From positions 5,348 to 69,347 of the forward strand of contig CALELW010000112.1 of NCBI GenBank assembly GCA_937902905.1: DNA of 64,000 bases, written 5' to 3'. The notes below the pieces were generated by a model. That model was not told the DNA's origin and ran no database searches. It saw only the letters and a program-made list of their open reading frames with translations. Source of the stretch: an uncultured Clostridium sp. (lineage in GTDB: Bacteria > Bacillota > Clostridia > Lachnospirales > Lachnospiraceae). Both the position numbers and the translations under genes were made by a program. Within the stretch, counting starts at the first letter, position 1; each line of letters starts with the position of its first letter. Below, one piece after another: positions 23,638 to 30,737 of this stretch.

Positions 23638-24890
23638 GAATCATCAACTTCCTTTTTGTATTTGTCATCCATCCAGTTTTTGTATTCTTCTATTGCGTTT
23701 TTTAACGCTCTGTCACTTTCCTGTGTCGTTCCAGTCATTTCAAGCATCATATCAAGCAGTTTCTTTTCGTTGTCATGTATCTCTTTATCTATCCGGTGGA
23801 GATTTTCCAATACCTCAACAATGTCCGGTGCAGCTTCCGGGATAAATGTGTCTACATATCTTGGTATGTTTAGGTTGTAGTCGTTTTCCTCAACTTCCTG
23901 CATAGTCGCCACTGCAGAATATCGCTGAACGTATTTTCTTTTCAGATAAACATCTAACACTTTTTTTATATGTTCCTCATTCATGACGTTCTGCTTGCCA
24001 TGCTTATCAAAATACTTTGAGGCATCAACAAAGAGGATGTCTCTGCTGTCTTCCTTTAATGCCATAATGCAAACCGGTATCCCTGTATTCATAAAAAGAT
24101 TGTTCGGCAATCCTACAATGGTATTCATGTACCCGGCTTCGATAATGCCTCTCCGTATGGTCTGTTCTTTTCCGCCTCGGAATAAAACACCATGCGGCAC
24201 GATTGCCACCAGTATGCCTCCGGTTTTTAATCTGCTTAAGCCGTGCATAATAAAGGCATAATCCGAGTACTGTTTTGGTGTGATTCCAAAGCGAAACCTT
24301 TTGTCGCTTTGGAAGTCGTCCACCTCTCCCCATCGCAGAGAATACGGTGGATTTGTTACAACAACGTCGTAATATGTATTACGTGGCGATTCTGCCTTGC
24401 TTATTGTGCTGAACTTCGGTCCCGGTTCCAAATTGTATATCTCAAAAATCCTTCCCGATAGACAATCGCACTGCACAACTTCCGCGCTCATGTTTCGTAT
24501 CATTAAATTTAATAGCAATATAGGTATTGCTCTTGACGAAAACTCTTCGCAGTGGAAAAACGCATCCGGATTTTCTAACCACATCTTTATCGTTAGACTG
24601 CCAGTTCCGGCACATATATCTGCTACCGTTCCGGCCGTTCCTGCCATTTCCGACGCCAGTGCGGCCACACAGTCAGGTGTGTAGTCCTGCTTTAATTCTT
24701 TTCTGTCTCCGTGTTCTTCTTGGTAATAATCCAAAAAGAAATCCTCTTTCATGTCCGGTGAGATTTTTGTTATCTCGTTAAAACATCGCATTCGTGCTTT
24801 TTCGTCCATGAGAATCTCCATCACTCTGTCCGGCATTTCATAACTTTCCGTAATACCAAACAGCTCATTGATTGTGTTTCGTTCAAGCAC
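23631..24890 (-). CDS. Type I-like N6-adenine DNA methyltransferase (HsdM-like)
   Basis: A 419-aa gamma-class adenine methylase. The SAM-binding motif is VADICAGTGSLTIKMW and the catalytic motif is VVVTNPPYSLRW. GGILVAIVPHGVLF matches a conserved strand. It is shorter than typical HsdM (about 500 aa) and lacks much of the N-terminal helical domain. The GTG start follows GGAGGTGATGAAAAGAA. Paired with the half HsdS and without an HsdR, it probably protects phage DNA or alters regulation. Confidence 0.85.
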   Translation of the reverse strand: MLERNTINELFGITESYEMPDRVMEILMDEKARMRCFNEITKISPDMKEDFFLDYYQEEHGDRKELKQDYTPDCVAALASEMAGTAGTVADICAGTGSLTIKMWLENPDAFFHCEEFSSRAIPILLLNLMIRNMSAEVVQCDCLSGRIFEIYNLEPGPKFSTISKAESPRNTYYDVVVTNPPYSLRWGEVDDFQSDKRFRFGITPKQYSDYAFIMHGLSRLKTGGILVAIVPHGVLFRGGKEQTIRRGIIEAGYMNTIVGLPNNLFMNTGIPVCIMALKEDSRDILFVDASKYFDKHGKQNVMNEEHIKKVLDVYLKRKYVQRYSAVATMQEVEENDYNLNIPRYVDTFIPEAAPDIVEVLENLHRIDKEIHDNEKKLLDMMLEMTGTTQESDRALKNAIEEYKNWMDDKYKKEVDDSC

Positions 24891-24957
24891 TTCTTTTCAT
24901 CACCTCCTCATTGATAAAAGCGCAACTTTCCACAGTTGCTTTTTGGTATTGCAACGC

Positions 24958-25332
24958 TTACGCATTGCTTTTCTCGTCCTTAATCAATTTCACCAGCCGT
25001 ATTTTTCTCTCCGGCTGCTCCGGGTTTGCCAGTTTTATAAAGTACATCAGCATTTCTTCCGGGATTACGATTTCCTCCGTTTCCCTGTCGTAATACATGC
25101 TATAATCCGAATATCCTTGCCACCGGAATCCCTCATACATTTCCATTGCCTTGTTTAATTCTCTACATCGTTTGCACTTTTTTCTTCTTGCTTTTTCAAC
25201 GATACCATCAATGATTTCCAGTTCTTTTTGTGAGAGTCTCGATAAAAATGCTCTTGTTCGCATTTTGGGGTCTTCTCTCGTTATACTGTTAATGAGGGTG
25301 TTTTTTTCTTCCTCTTGATTCATTCTCAACAT
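24958..25332 (-). CDS. Phage early protein of unknown function
   Basis: A 124-aa soluble protein, highly charged, with a helical N-terminal half (SRLSQKELEIIDGIVEKARR), a Cys pair in KKCKRC and a C-terminal strand region. It starts with ATG overlapping the stop of the upstream gene (AAATGTTGA) and 7 bases of its reading frame. No family recognised. Confidence 0.65.
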   Translation of the reverse strand: MLRMNQEEEKNTLINSITREDPKMRTRAFLSRLSQKELEIIDGIVEKARRKKCKRCRELNKAMEMYEGFRWQGYSDYSMYYDRETEEIVIPEEMLMYFIKLANPEQPERKIRLVKLIKDEKSNA

Positions 25333-25658
25333 TTATCCTCGCTCCTTTCGTTTTCTTCATCCACAAGCCGCTCCGGGGACAAATCAGCCTGTATCAGCAT
25401 ATTGTATAGACGTGAGCTGATAATTACTTTGTCAGCCATTTGCTCTTCGATTTTTTTCAGATTGTACAACTGTCTGACTTGGTTTCCTGTTAATCCACTA
25501 TCTACCGGAACCGCTGAACAGTAACCAGTACCTAATTTTGAAAAAATCTCTTTCAAGGACTCAACGCTTTTCCTGTTGGCGCTGAGTTCTTTTGTTGCTT
25601 CCCTCATTGCTTTCGTTGCTTCCTGCAACGCTTTTGTTAATTCTGATACTTCACCCAT
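25326..25658 (-). CDS. Phage early coiled-coil protein
   Basis: A 110-aa protein. The start MGEVSEL follows AAAGGAGTAAAAAG. The first 45 residues form a coiled coil with near-repeats (LQEATKAMREATKELSANRK); the rest contains a possible helix-turn-helix (SGLTGNQVRQLYNLKKIEEQ). Function unknown. Confidence 0.65.
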   Translation of the reverse strand: MGEVSELTKALQEATKAMREATKELSANRKSVESLKEIFSKLGTGYCSAVPVDSGLTGNQVRQLYNLKKIEEQMADKVIISSRLYNMLIQADLSPERLVDEENERSEDKC

Positions 25659-25749
25659 CTTTTTACTCCTTTCTTGCTTTTCTCCACATCTTTCTTTATG
25701 ATATATTTGTTGGTTGTGGCAATAATCAAATACCAACGGAGGTAGATTT

Positions 25750-26148
25750 ATGGATTCCAGTTTATCTATTATGATTACTATTATTGTTGCTTTGTGTTCT
25801 GTTGTGTGTCCGCTTGCCACCTCTCACATGGCAAATCGACACGACACCAAAATCCGAAGAATGGAATATGAACACAAATTGATTGAAGACCGGTATTACC
25901 ATCTTCGAGACATTTACGAGGTATATCTCAAAAATGCCGGTTCTGTCATGACTGTACCAGAAGATGCTCCATTTTCTGGTTATGGAGAATCGTATCTATT
26001 GGCTTTGATGCATTCTCCCGAAAATCTTCAAGTCAAAATGATCGAGGCAGACCGTTTATTACAAGAACATAAATGGAAGGAAGCCCGCCCATTACTTGAA
26101 AAACTCACCCTTGACATTCGAAAAATATTACAAGAGCTGTGCATATAG
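25750..26148 (+). CDS. Membrane-anchored protein on the opposite strand of the early operon
   Basis: A 132-aa protein with one N-terminal membrane segment (LSIMITIIVALCSVVCPLA) and a helical cytoplasmic part (RRMEYEHKLIEDRYYHLRDI). It starts after GGAGGTAGATTT-ATG. It is transcribed against the surrounding early genes, with a GTTGGT/ACCAAC inverted repeat just upstream. Such reversed genes in lysogeny regions are often expressed in the lysogen and may serve immunity or host benefit. No family recognised. Confidence 0.7.
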   Translation: MDSSLSIMITIIVALCSVVCPLATSHMANRHDTKIRRMEYEHKLIEDRYYHLRDIYEVYLKNAGSVMTVPEDAPFSGYGESYLLALMHSPENLQVKMIEADRLLQEHKWKEARPLLEKLTLDIRKILQELCI

Positions 26149-26272
26149 TGCACACCATGATCACGTACACGACATATATTCTGAATGTCGATTTTGATTC
26201 TATTTTGTGCATTATAAACATGCATATTATTGCCACGACCCACACAAGAGCTATTAACATTATTGTAGCCAT
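26105..26272 (-). CDS. Small two-helix membrane peptide
   Basis: A 55-aa protein with two hydrophobic segments (IMLIALVWVVAIICMFIM and YVVYVIMVCTICTALVIFF) joined by a charged loop. It starts at ATG after AAAGGAGTGAGAAG, 4 bases after the previous stop. Its 3' end overlaps the convergent + strand gene by 44 bases. Confidence 0.6.
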   Translation of the reverse strand: MATIMLIALVWVVAIICMFIMHKIESKSTFRIYVVYVIMVCTICTALVIFFECQG

Positions 26273-26276
26273 CTTC

Positions 26277-26426
26277 TCACTCCTTTCTCGCTAAATCCTG
26301 CCGCGCTTTTAATGCGCCAGCGTTTGATAAAAGAATCGCTCTATCTTCTTTACTTAATACAAGTAAGATAGATACAAATTCTTTGATGTCTTTCCGTTCC
26401 TCCGGTGTCATTACTTCTCTTTTCAT
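26277..26426 (-). CDS. Small phage early protein
   Basis: A 49-aa protein, MKREVMTPEERKDIKEFVSI then a second helix with LSKEDRAILLSNAGALKARQ. It starts after AAAAGGAGGTGAGCGCG-ATG. A predicted two-helix soluble protein, spaced 5 bases from the preceding peptide gene. No family recognised. Confidence 0.6.
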   Translation of the reverse strand: MKREVMTPEERKDIKEFVSILLVLSKEDRAILLSNAGALKARQDLARKE

Positions 26427-26431
26427 CGCGC

Positions 26432-26515
26432 TCACCTCCTTTTCAATATGAGAATCACAGCAAAGATACTTGCTGTCATTGAAATGACGTCTAATACAAT
26501 TTCGATTTTTTCCAT
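26432..26515 (-). CDS. 27-aa single-helix membrane peptide
   Basis: A very short frame: a charged MEKIEIVLDVI start, one hydrophobic helix (SMTASIFAVILIL) and a basic KRR end. It starts after AAAGGAGCAAGAA-ATG. It resembles holin-like or Fst/TxpA-type toxic peptides in layout, though no sequence family is certain. The strong ribosome site and tight spacing support it. Confidence 0.5.
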   Translation of the reverse strand: MEKIEIVLDVISMTASIFAVILILKRR

Positions 26516-26550
26516 TTTCTTGCTCCTTTCTTTATTGACAACGAGTGCAA

Positions 26551-26587
26551 AAAAGCCTATCCTAGGAGTAGGTGGGGCTTTCGCCCC
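26551..26587 (-). terminator. Hairpins and U-tract after the first early peptide
   Basis: A GGGGC-GAAA-GCCCC hairpin (26574-26587) is followed by a CCTA/TAGG pairing and TTTTTT on the minus strand. It may end part of the transcription from the early promoter, in the position of a lambda tR1-like signal. Confidence 0.45.
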
Positions 26588-26593
26588 TTCCTT

Positions 26594-26713
26594 TTACTCC
26601 AACAGTTTTCTTAACAAGTCTAGCAGCGAGTTTAGAAACTGTACTACGGCGGTGATTAAGACTATTATGTATACGTCTTTTTTGCCGTCTTTTTTTGACT
26701 TCTTTTTACTCAT
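26594..26713 (-). CDS. First early peptide: 39-aa basic/membrane peptide
   Basis: The first gene after the early promoter, where lambda-like phages carry cro. It encodes a Lys-rich start (MSKKKSKKDGKKD), a hydrophobic helix (VYIIVLITAVVQFL) and an amphipathic tail (NSLLDLLRKLLE). It starts after AAAGGAGAAACAAC-ATG. Layout fits a membrane-active or anchor peptide. No family is certain. Confidence 0.55.
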   Translation of the reverse strand: MSKKKSKKDGKKDVYIIVLITAVVQFLNSLLDLLRKLLE

Positions 26714-26730
26714 GTTGTTTCTCCTTTCTT

Positions 26731-26798
26731 GTTATCTTTGATTACATTATAATTATCTTTGATTACTTTGTCAACACTTTTTTGTTATCTTTGATAAC
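26731..26798. promoter_or_regulatory. Three repressor operators
   Basis: GTTATCTTTGATTAC (26731-26745), ATTATCTTTGATTAC (26752-26766) and the perfect dyad GTTATC-TTT-GATAAC (26784-26798). The middle copy fills the spacer of the early promoter, the first follows its -10 box, and the third lies upstream of its -35. A weaker fourth match lies at 26827-26841. Confidence 0.85.
26746..26774 (-). promoter_or_regulatory. Early lytic promoter (PR-like)
   Basis: Perfect consensus TTGACA, 17 bases, TATAAT on the minus strand, covered by repressor operators. It drives the early operon. Confidence 0.88.
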
Positions 26799-26805
26799 TT
26801 TTTTA

Positions 26806-26834
26806 TTGACAAAATTAACTTTTATTGTTATTCT
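26806..26834 (+). promoter_or_regulatory. Repressor promoter (PRM-like)
   Basis: TTGACA, 17 bases, TATTCT, ending about 24 bases before the repressor start and overlapping the weak fourth operator. Confidence 0.7.
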
Positions 26835-26857
26835 TTAATCAAAAAGGAGGTATGCAT

Positions 26858-27232
26858 ATGACGGAAAACGAGCGAGTTAAACAACTTCGCAAATCCCTTG
26901 ACTTGACTCTTGAGAAGTTTGGCGATAGGTTAGGCGTTACTAAAGTCGCCATTTCGAACATTGAAAACGGTAAGCGTGCAGTCACCGAGCAGATGTCAAA
27001 GGCGATCTGTAGAGAATTCAGTGTCAACGAGGACTGGCTTCGGAACGGTGTCGGTGATATGTTCAAACAAAGAGACGGGTCCTTTAGCGAGATGCTTTCC
27101 GAACTGGACGACTCTGACGATGATTTTATCAAATCTTTTGTTGCTGTTTACATGGAACTTGACGAAGACAGTAAGGAAGTGCTTAGAAAAACCGCACGCA
27201 AAATGGCAGAAAAAAGAAAGAAGCCGGACTAG
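26858..27232 (+). CDS. CI-like phage repressor (XRE HTH)
   Basis: A 124-aa repressor. The N-terminal XRE helix-turn-helix is LTLEKFGDRLGVTKVAISNI followed by ENGKRAVTEQ. The C-terminal half is short and acidic and lacks a LexA-type peptidase, so inactivation must come from another factor. The second of two ATGs was chosen, 8 bases after AAGGAGG. Divergent from the early promoter with operators between, it maintains lysogeny. Confidence 0.88.
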   Translation: MTENERVKQLRKSLDLTLEKFGDRLGVTKVAISNIENGKRAVTEQMSKAICREFSVNEDWLRNGVGDMFKQRDGSFSEMLSELDDSDDDFIKSFVAVYMELDEDSKEVLRKTARKMAEKRKKPD

Positions 27233-27246
27233 TTGCCGGCTTCTTT
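27219..27246 (+). terminator. Terminator of the repressor gene
   Basis: GAAGCCGG pairs with CCGGCTTC and is followed by TTTG and TTTTC. It also overlaps the 3' end of the convergent 49-aa gene. Confidence 0.75.
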
Positions 27247-27378
27247 GTTTTCTTTATTGAATTTAGGAATTATGTAGTGGTATATTTTGAATAAATAATC
27301 CTCGTTATTCATTTTTTGAACCATTTCTATAATTTTCTCCTTGTACCCTATATTTGTACTTGTGCTTTGTTTGTTCAA
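27229..27378 (-). CDS. Small phage protein of the type found beside repressors
   Basis: A 49-aa protein with the segment EKIIEMVQKMNNEDYLFKIY, a pattern common in small genes next to phage repressors. It starts at TTG with GGGAGAGAAG upstream. It converges on the repressor gene with a 4-base overlap. Function unknown. Confidence 0.55.
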   Translation of the reverse strand: MNKQSTSTNIGYKEKIIEMVQKMNNEDYLFKIYHYIIPKFNKENKEAGN

Positions 27379-27398
27379 GTTTTAACTTCTCTCCCTTC

Positions 27399-27599
27399 TT
27401 ATTCGTAAAATTCAAATAGTTCCAAAATCTCACATTCAAGAGCTTTTGATAGCCGATATGCCACTTCAAGCGATGGCTGTTCCTGTCCCCGTTCTAATTG
27501 ACTGATATGTGAATCTGACACTCCGGACAGTTTTTCAAGTTTTGCCAACGTATACCCCCTTCCTGTTCGCTTGGTTTTGATATGGTTCTCGCAGCGCAT
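27399..27599 (-). CDS. Small XRE-family transcriptional regulator
   Basis: A 66-aa helix-turn-helix protein. The start MRCENHI follows GGAGGTGGCTAGG. The HTH reads YTLAKLEKLSGVSDSHISQL then ERGQEQPSLEVA, ending in a short acidic tail. A candidate antirepressor or Cro-like regulator of the lysogeny region, although it is not directly downstream of the early promoter. Confidence 0.8.
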   Translation of the reverse strand: MRCENHIKTKRTGRGYTLAKLEKLSGVSDSHISQLERGQEQPSLEVAYRLSKALECEILELFEFYE

Positions 27600-27706
27600 C
27601 CTAGCCACCTCCACGAGTAGTATACCCACTTTGAGCAAGATTCTTTCGCCATATTAACACATATCTCATCCACTATGGTGGATTTTTATAAAAAATATAA
27701 ATTTTG

Positions 27707-27735
27707 TTTACTTTTAACTAAAGTCGTGATAAAAT
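27707..27735 (+). promoter_or_regulatory. Promoter of the Ltp-like gene
   Basis: TTTACT, 17 bases, TAAAAT, about 40 bases before the start. It lies outside the repressor operators, so it should be active in the lysogen. Confidence 0.55.
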
Positions 27736-27776
27736 TTTGGCATAAAATACCAATAGAAAGCGAGGAGGGAGATATT

Positions 27777-28445
27777 ATGATATGTCCTAAATGTAGCAAA
27801 GAAATACCTGACAATTCAGAATTTTGTAATCACTGTGGTGAAAAAATCACCACGCCAATTCAAGAGTCAGAACAAACGCCAAATATCAACGGTAAGCCTA
27901 TCGAGGCAGAAAATAATGATATTAAATGGTCCTCAAAAAGGCCGTTTAATATTACGCTAATTATGATAATCGTATCTGTTGTAATTGTATTCGCATATTT
28001 TTCTGTCAAAACCTCATCCGATGGCACCGCTAAGCCAACACCAGCTCCAACCTCCGAAAGTGATGATACCGATTACGATGATTATGATTTTGATTCAAGT
28101 TACGATGATTATGAAGAGGACGAGGAAACACCTGAACCAACAAAAACACCGAAGCCTGTTTCTGCCGGATGCCTGAACGCGCTTGATACAGCGGAATCGT
28201 ACTTGGACTATTCTGCTTTTTCGAAAAAGGGATTGATTAAACAATTAAAATTTGAGGGATACTCAAGTAAAGAAGCAAAATATGCCGTCAACCATGTAGA
28301 TGTTAGTTGGAAAGAGCAAGCCGTCAAAATGGCAGAAAGTTATATGGATTATTCATCCTTTTCAAAAAGCGGTTTGATTAAACAGTTAAGGTATGAGGGT
28401 TTTACTAAAAAGCAGGCAGAATATGGTGTAAAACAAGCATACTAA
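27777..28445 (+). CDS. Zinc-ribbon membrane protein with two Ltp repeats; candidate superinfection exclusion
   Basis: A 222-aa protein starting after GGAGGGAGATATT-ATG. Residues 3-22 form a zinc ribbon (CPKC and CNHC). A membrane helix follows (about 58-76), then a long Pro/Asp/Glu-rich stalk. Two C-terminal repeats (about 133-170 and 178-220) match the Ltp domain: AESYLDYSAFSKKGLIKQL and AESYMDYSSFSKSGLIKQL. Ltp of Streptococcus phage TP-J34 blocks DNA entry of related phages. Here the anchor is a helix rather than a lipid. Confidence 0.82.
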   Translation: MICPKCSKEIPDNSEFCNHCGEKITTPIQESEQTPNINGKPIEAENNDIKWSSKRPFNITLIMIIVSVVIVFAYFSVKTSSDGTAKPTPAPTSESDDTDYDDYDFDSSYDDYEEDEETPEPTKTPKPVSAGCLNALDTAESYLDYSAFSKKGLIKQLKFEGYSSKEAKYAVNHVDVSWKEQAVKMAESYMDYSSFSKSGLIKQLRYEGFTKKQAEYGVKQAY

Positions 28446-28478
28446 AATTTAACACAGCAAAAAGAAGGAGGCGATTAC

Positions 28479-28781
28479 ATGGCAAGTTATGAAGAAAAAC
28501 AAACTAAAAAATACCTTGAATATCATGATGGGATTTATTTTGGTATAGGTTGCGTGCTCGGCACATTGTGTCATACTCTTTTTACATTTTGCTGGGGAGA
28601 AATACATTACATCATGTTTTTCGCCGCTATACTTACAATAATGTACTCACTTATCCAAACACATCGACGCAATTCATACGCTCCTTACAGAGACAAAAAG
28701 ATAGAAGGGTTTGATATATTTTGTATCCTTCTTGGTATTGTATTGACGATTCTTGTTATTTACAAAGTACGCTTATACTAA
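28479..28781 (+). CDS. Small membrane protein in the lysogeny region
   Basis: A 100-aa protein with three hydrophobic segments (around residues 20-37, 44-60 and 78-96) and a charged N-terminus. It starts after AAGGAGGCGATTAC-ATG, 33 bases after the Ltp-like gene and in the same direction, so it is probably co-transcribed and expressed in the lysogen. No family recognised. Confidence 0.7.
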   Translation: MASYEEKQTKKYLEYHDGIYFGIGCVLGTLCHTLFTFCWGEIHYIMFFAAILTIMYSLIQTHRRNSYAPYRDKKIEGFDIFCILLGIVLTILVIYKVRLY

Positions 28782-28809
28782 AAAAAGAGGGGAAGCCCCT
28801 CTTTTTTAG
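28779..28809. terminator. Bidirectional terminator between lysogeny and tail genes
   Basis: AAAAAAGAGGGG pairs with CCCCTCTTTTTT around AAG. The A- and T-runs on both sides let it stop rightward lysogeny and leftward late transcripts. Confidence 0.85.
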
Positions 28810-29711
28810 TACGTCAATTTTTGTTTTTTATTTAGCAGCATATAACTTATTTTAAGCGCCGACAATCTGATTTTGTTTCCTGTTGTACTTCCCTCATGCG
28901 TAATTAAACCGAAGTACGTTCTGTTGTCGGAACTGTCTACTCCTGGGCCTATATAATTAACCTGACCGTCTCCATTTCCGTATATCTGTACCACCGTGGC
29001 ATCTGTTGGGATTTGATATAATTCACCGCTTGGCATCAGAGGCTTGACTTCATAAGATTTTCCCTTTTCCATCCATATGTCAATGTTTTTCGCCGTTACG
29101 TCAACAATCTTGTTTCCGTTTAATTCTAACACATTTACGATTACCTGCGAATCCGGTCTCTCATAAAACTTGGTCGCACTGCTTTCCGCTTCCTGAGATA
29201 CAAAAACCGCGCCTTTGCTGCTTTTGTATTCCACGGCCGAGTTTTGCAGATTGTCAACAGTCGCAAATTCGCGGGAATCATGGATGTTTTCCGTCTTGAT
29301 TTTTGTAGCTGCTGCCGGAATTGATACCATCGCCAGTGGTATCTCCTTGATTGTTGATGTGTCCACCGGTTTCGGCAAGATAGCACTATCATCGCCCTTG
29401 ACTACTTCAAAAGATACTTTTCGGTTCACAAAGTCCGCGCGTGCCACAATCAAGTCAAGACGTATACTGCTTTCATTCGCCGGTGGGATGGTAAGTGCTA
29501 ACTGCTCCGTGTTCCATATCCACTTTCTTCCGACGATAGCTTTGCCGGTGCCGATAAGTACCTGCATTTTGTCGCACGCCGTCGCCTCCAACTGCGCGCC
29601 CAGCCCACGGATTACTCCGTCTGATACAAGGCCGTCGTACATACACGCCAAATCTTCCGCGCTATATACACGGTCACCTTCCTTTGAATCAAAAAAACCA
29701 TATTTAACCAT
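28806..29711 (-). CDS. Phage baseplate/tail fibre protein
   Basis: A 301-aa protein at the end of the tail module. The start MVKYGFF follows AAAGGAGGCAACAAG. The N-terminal 150 residues (SAEDLACMYDGLVSDGVIRG, then LTIPPANESSIRLDLIVARA) match the attachment region of Firmicute phage fibres; the C-terminal half is beta-rich and probably binds the host. Its place last in the late operon fits a receptor-binding role. Confidence 0.75.
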   Translation of the reverse strand: MVKYGFFDSKEGDRVYSAEDLACMYDGLVSDGVIRGLGAQLEATACDKMQVLIGTGKAIVGRKWIWNTEQLALTIPPANESSIRLDLIVARADFVNRKVSFEVVKGDDSAILPKPVDTSTIKEIPLAMVSIPAAATKIKTENIHDSREFATVDNLQNSAVEYKSSKGAVFVSQEAESSATKFYERPDSQVIVNVLELNGNKIVDVTAKNIDIWMEKGKSYEVKPLMPSGELYQIPTDATVVQIYGNGDGQVNYIGPGVDSSDNRTYFGLITHEGSTTGNKIRLSALKISYMLLNKKQKLTY

Positions 29712-29724
29712 CTTGTTGCCTCCT

Positions 29725-30735
29725 TTATATTTTTTCACAACTGAGTACGAAATTATTTCCGTTCTCGTCGTTGTTTTCTGTGATTTGTGACACCCGAACG
29801 GCCACTTTATCACCGTATGGGTCAATGACTGTCACGATGTCTCCCAAGGCGAAATCGATTCCGTATTGAAAGATTCCGTCCGGGTCAATCTCTACCGTTA
29901 CCGTTTCCGCTGTTTTCTTTTCTGCAAGTGCTGTCGTTCCCTCGCCCTGAAGTGTTTTCTGATACTCTTCGTCCGTGATGGTTCCTTCGTTTGTACTTGA
30001 AGAACTTTTATCCAGATACATTTCGCACCTGTTAAGTGTTGCGCCGGCGCAAATGGCTGTTGTTTTTTGAGCCGTTCCCTCGCCTTCGCCCACCACAAGT
30101 ACCGTGTTCCGGAAGTCTGTATCGTCTGCCGTATATTCCATTTGCGATAGATTGTCAAATTCCCGGCTAAAAATTACCTCCGTTTTTTTGCCGTGGTACA
30201 AATCCATATACAGCGCGTACCCGTAACGGCGTACACGAAAGCCCATCTTTGCCAAGTCCATCATTTCTTTAATTGTGTCATATATGTATTCGCCTCGAAG
30301 CTGTCTCTGTGTGGTTTGCCCTGCTGCCTCGATGGTGCCGATTTTTAGCAATGGGATATTTCGACTCGTGTCCGTGGCATCCGTCACATTCTGCTCGATC
30401 AACAACCTCACTGCCGCTCCAATATCCGTATCGATATTTGTTTGCTCCCAGACGATACGGCGATTCAATAGCGCTTCCGCACTTCGTCCGGTCACCACGA
30501 TATAATCCCCCGACTCCGGATTTGTCTTTGTTTGGATTTTCTCGATCATCATCACGCTTTCCGATTCTTCTCTCAACACAAACACTCCGGAGCGGAACAG
30601 ATTCAATAATTCAAGCGTTGCCGGCACCGTGATTTCAAATTCGCCTAAATCATTATACTTTTGCGTCCATATGACACTGCCGTGGTCTATCATTCCAATT
30701 TCCGTCAGCGTTTCGTCCGTAATATAAACAATCAT
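29725..30735 (-). CDS. Siphovirus Gp37-like tail protein
   Basis: A 336-aa tail-tip protein of the ReqiPepy6 Gp37-like family. The N-terminus (MIVYITDETLTEIGMIDHGS) and the middle GYALYMDLYHGKK region with the DNLSQMEYTADDTDFRNTVL block are typical. It corresponds to the N-terminal hub part of tail-associated proteins and lacks a lysozyme domain. It lies between Dit and the fibre. One prophage palindrome is in its gene. Confidence 0.8.
   Translation of the reverse strand: MIVYITDETLTEIGMIDHGSVIWTQKYNDLGEFEITVPATLELLNLFRSGVFVLREESESVMMIEKIQTKTNPESGDYIVVTGRSAEALLNRRIVWEQTNIDTDIGAAVRLLIEQNVTDATDTSRNIPLLKIGTIEAAGQTTQRQLRGEYIYDTIKEMMDLAKMGFRVRRYGYALYMDLYHGKKTEVIFSREFDNLSQMEYTADDTDFRNTVLVVGEGEGTAQKTTAICAGATLNRCEMYLDKSSSSTNEGTITDEEYQKTLQGEGTTALAEKKTAETVTVEIDPDGIFQYGIDFALGDIVTVIDPYGDKVAVRVSQITENNDENGNNFVLSCEKI
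30039..30052. repeat. Palindrome TTGCGCCGGCGCAA, copy 3
   Basis: Perfect 14-bp palindrome within the Gp37-like gene, read there as C-A-G-A. Confidence 0.9.
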
Positions 30736-30737
30736 CG

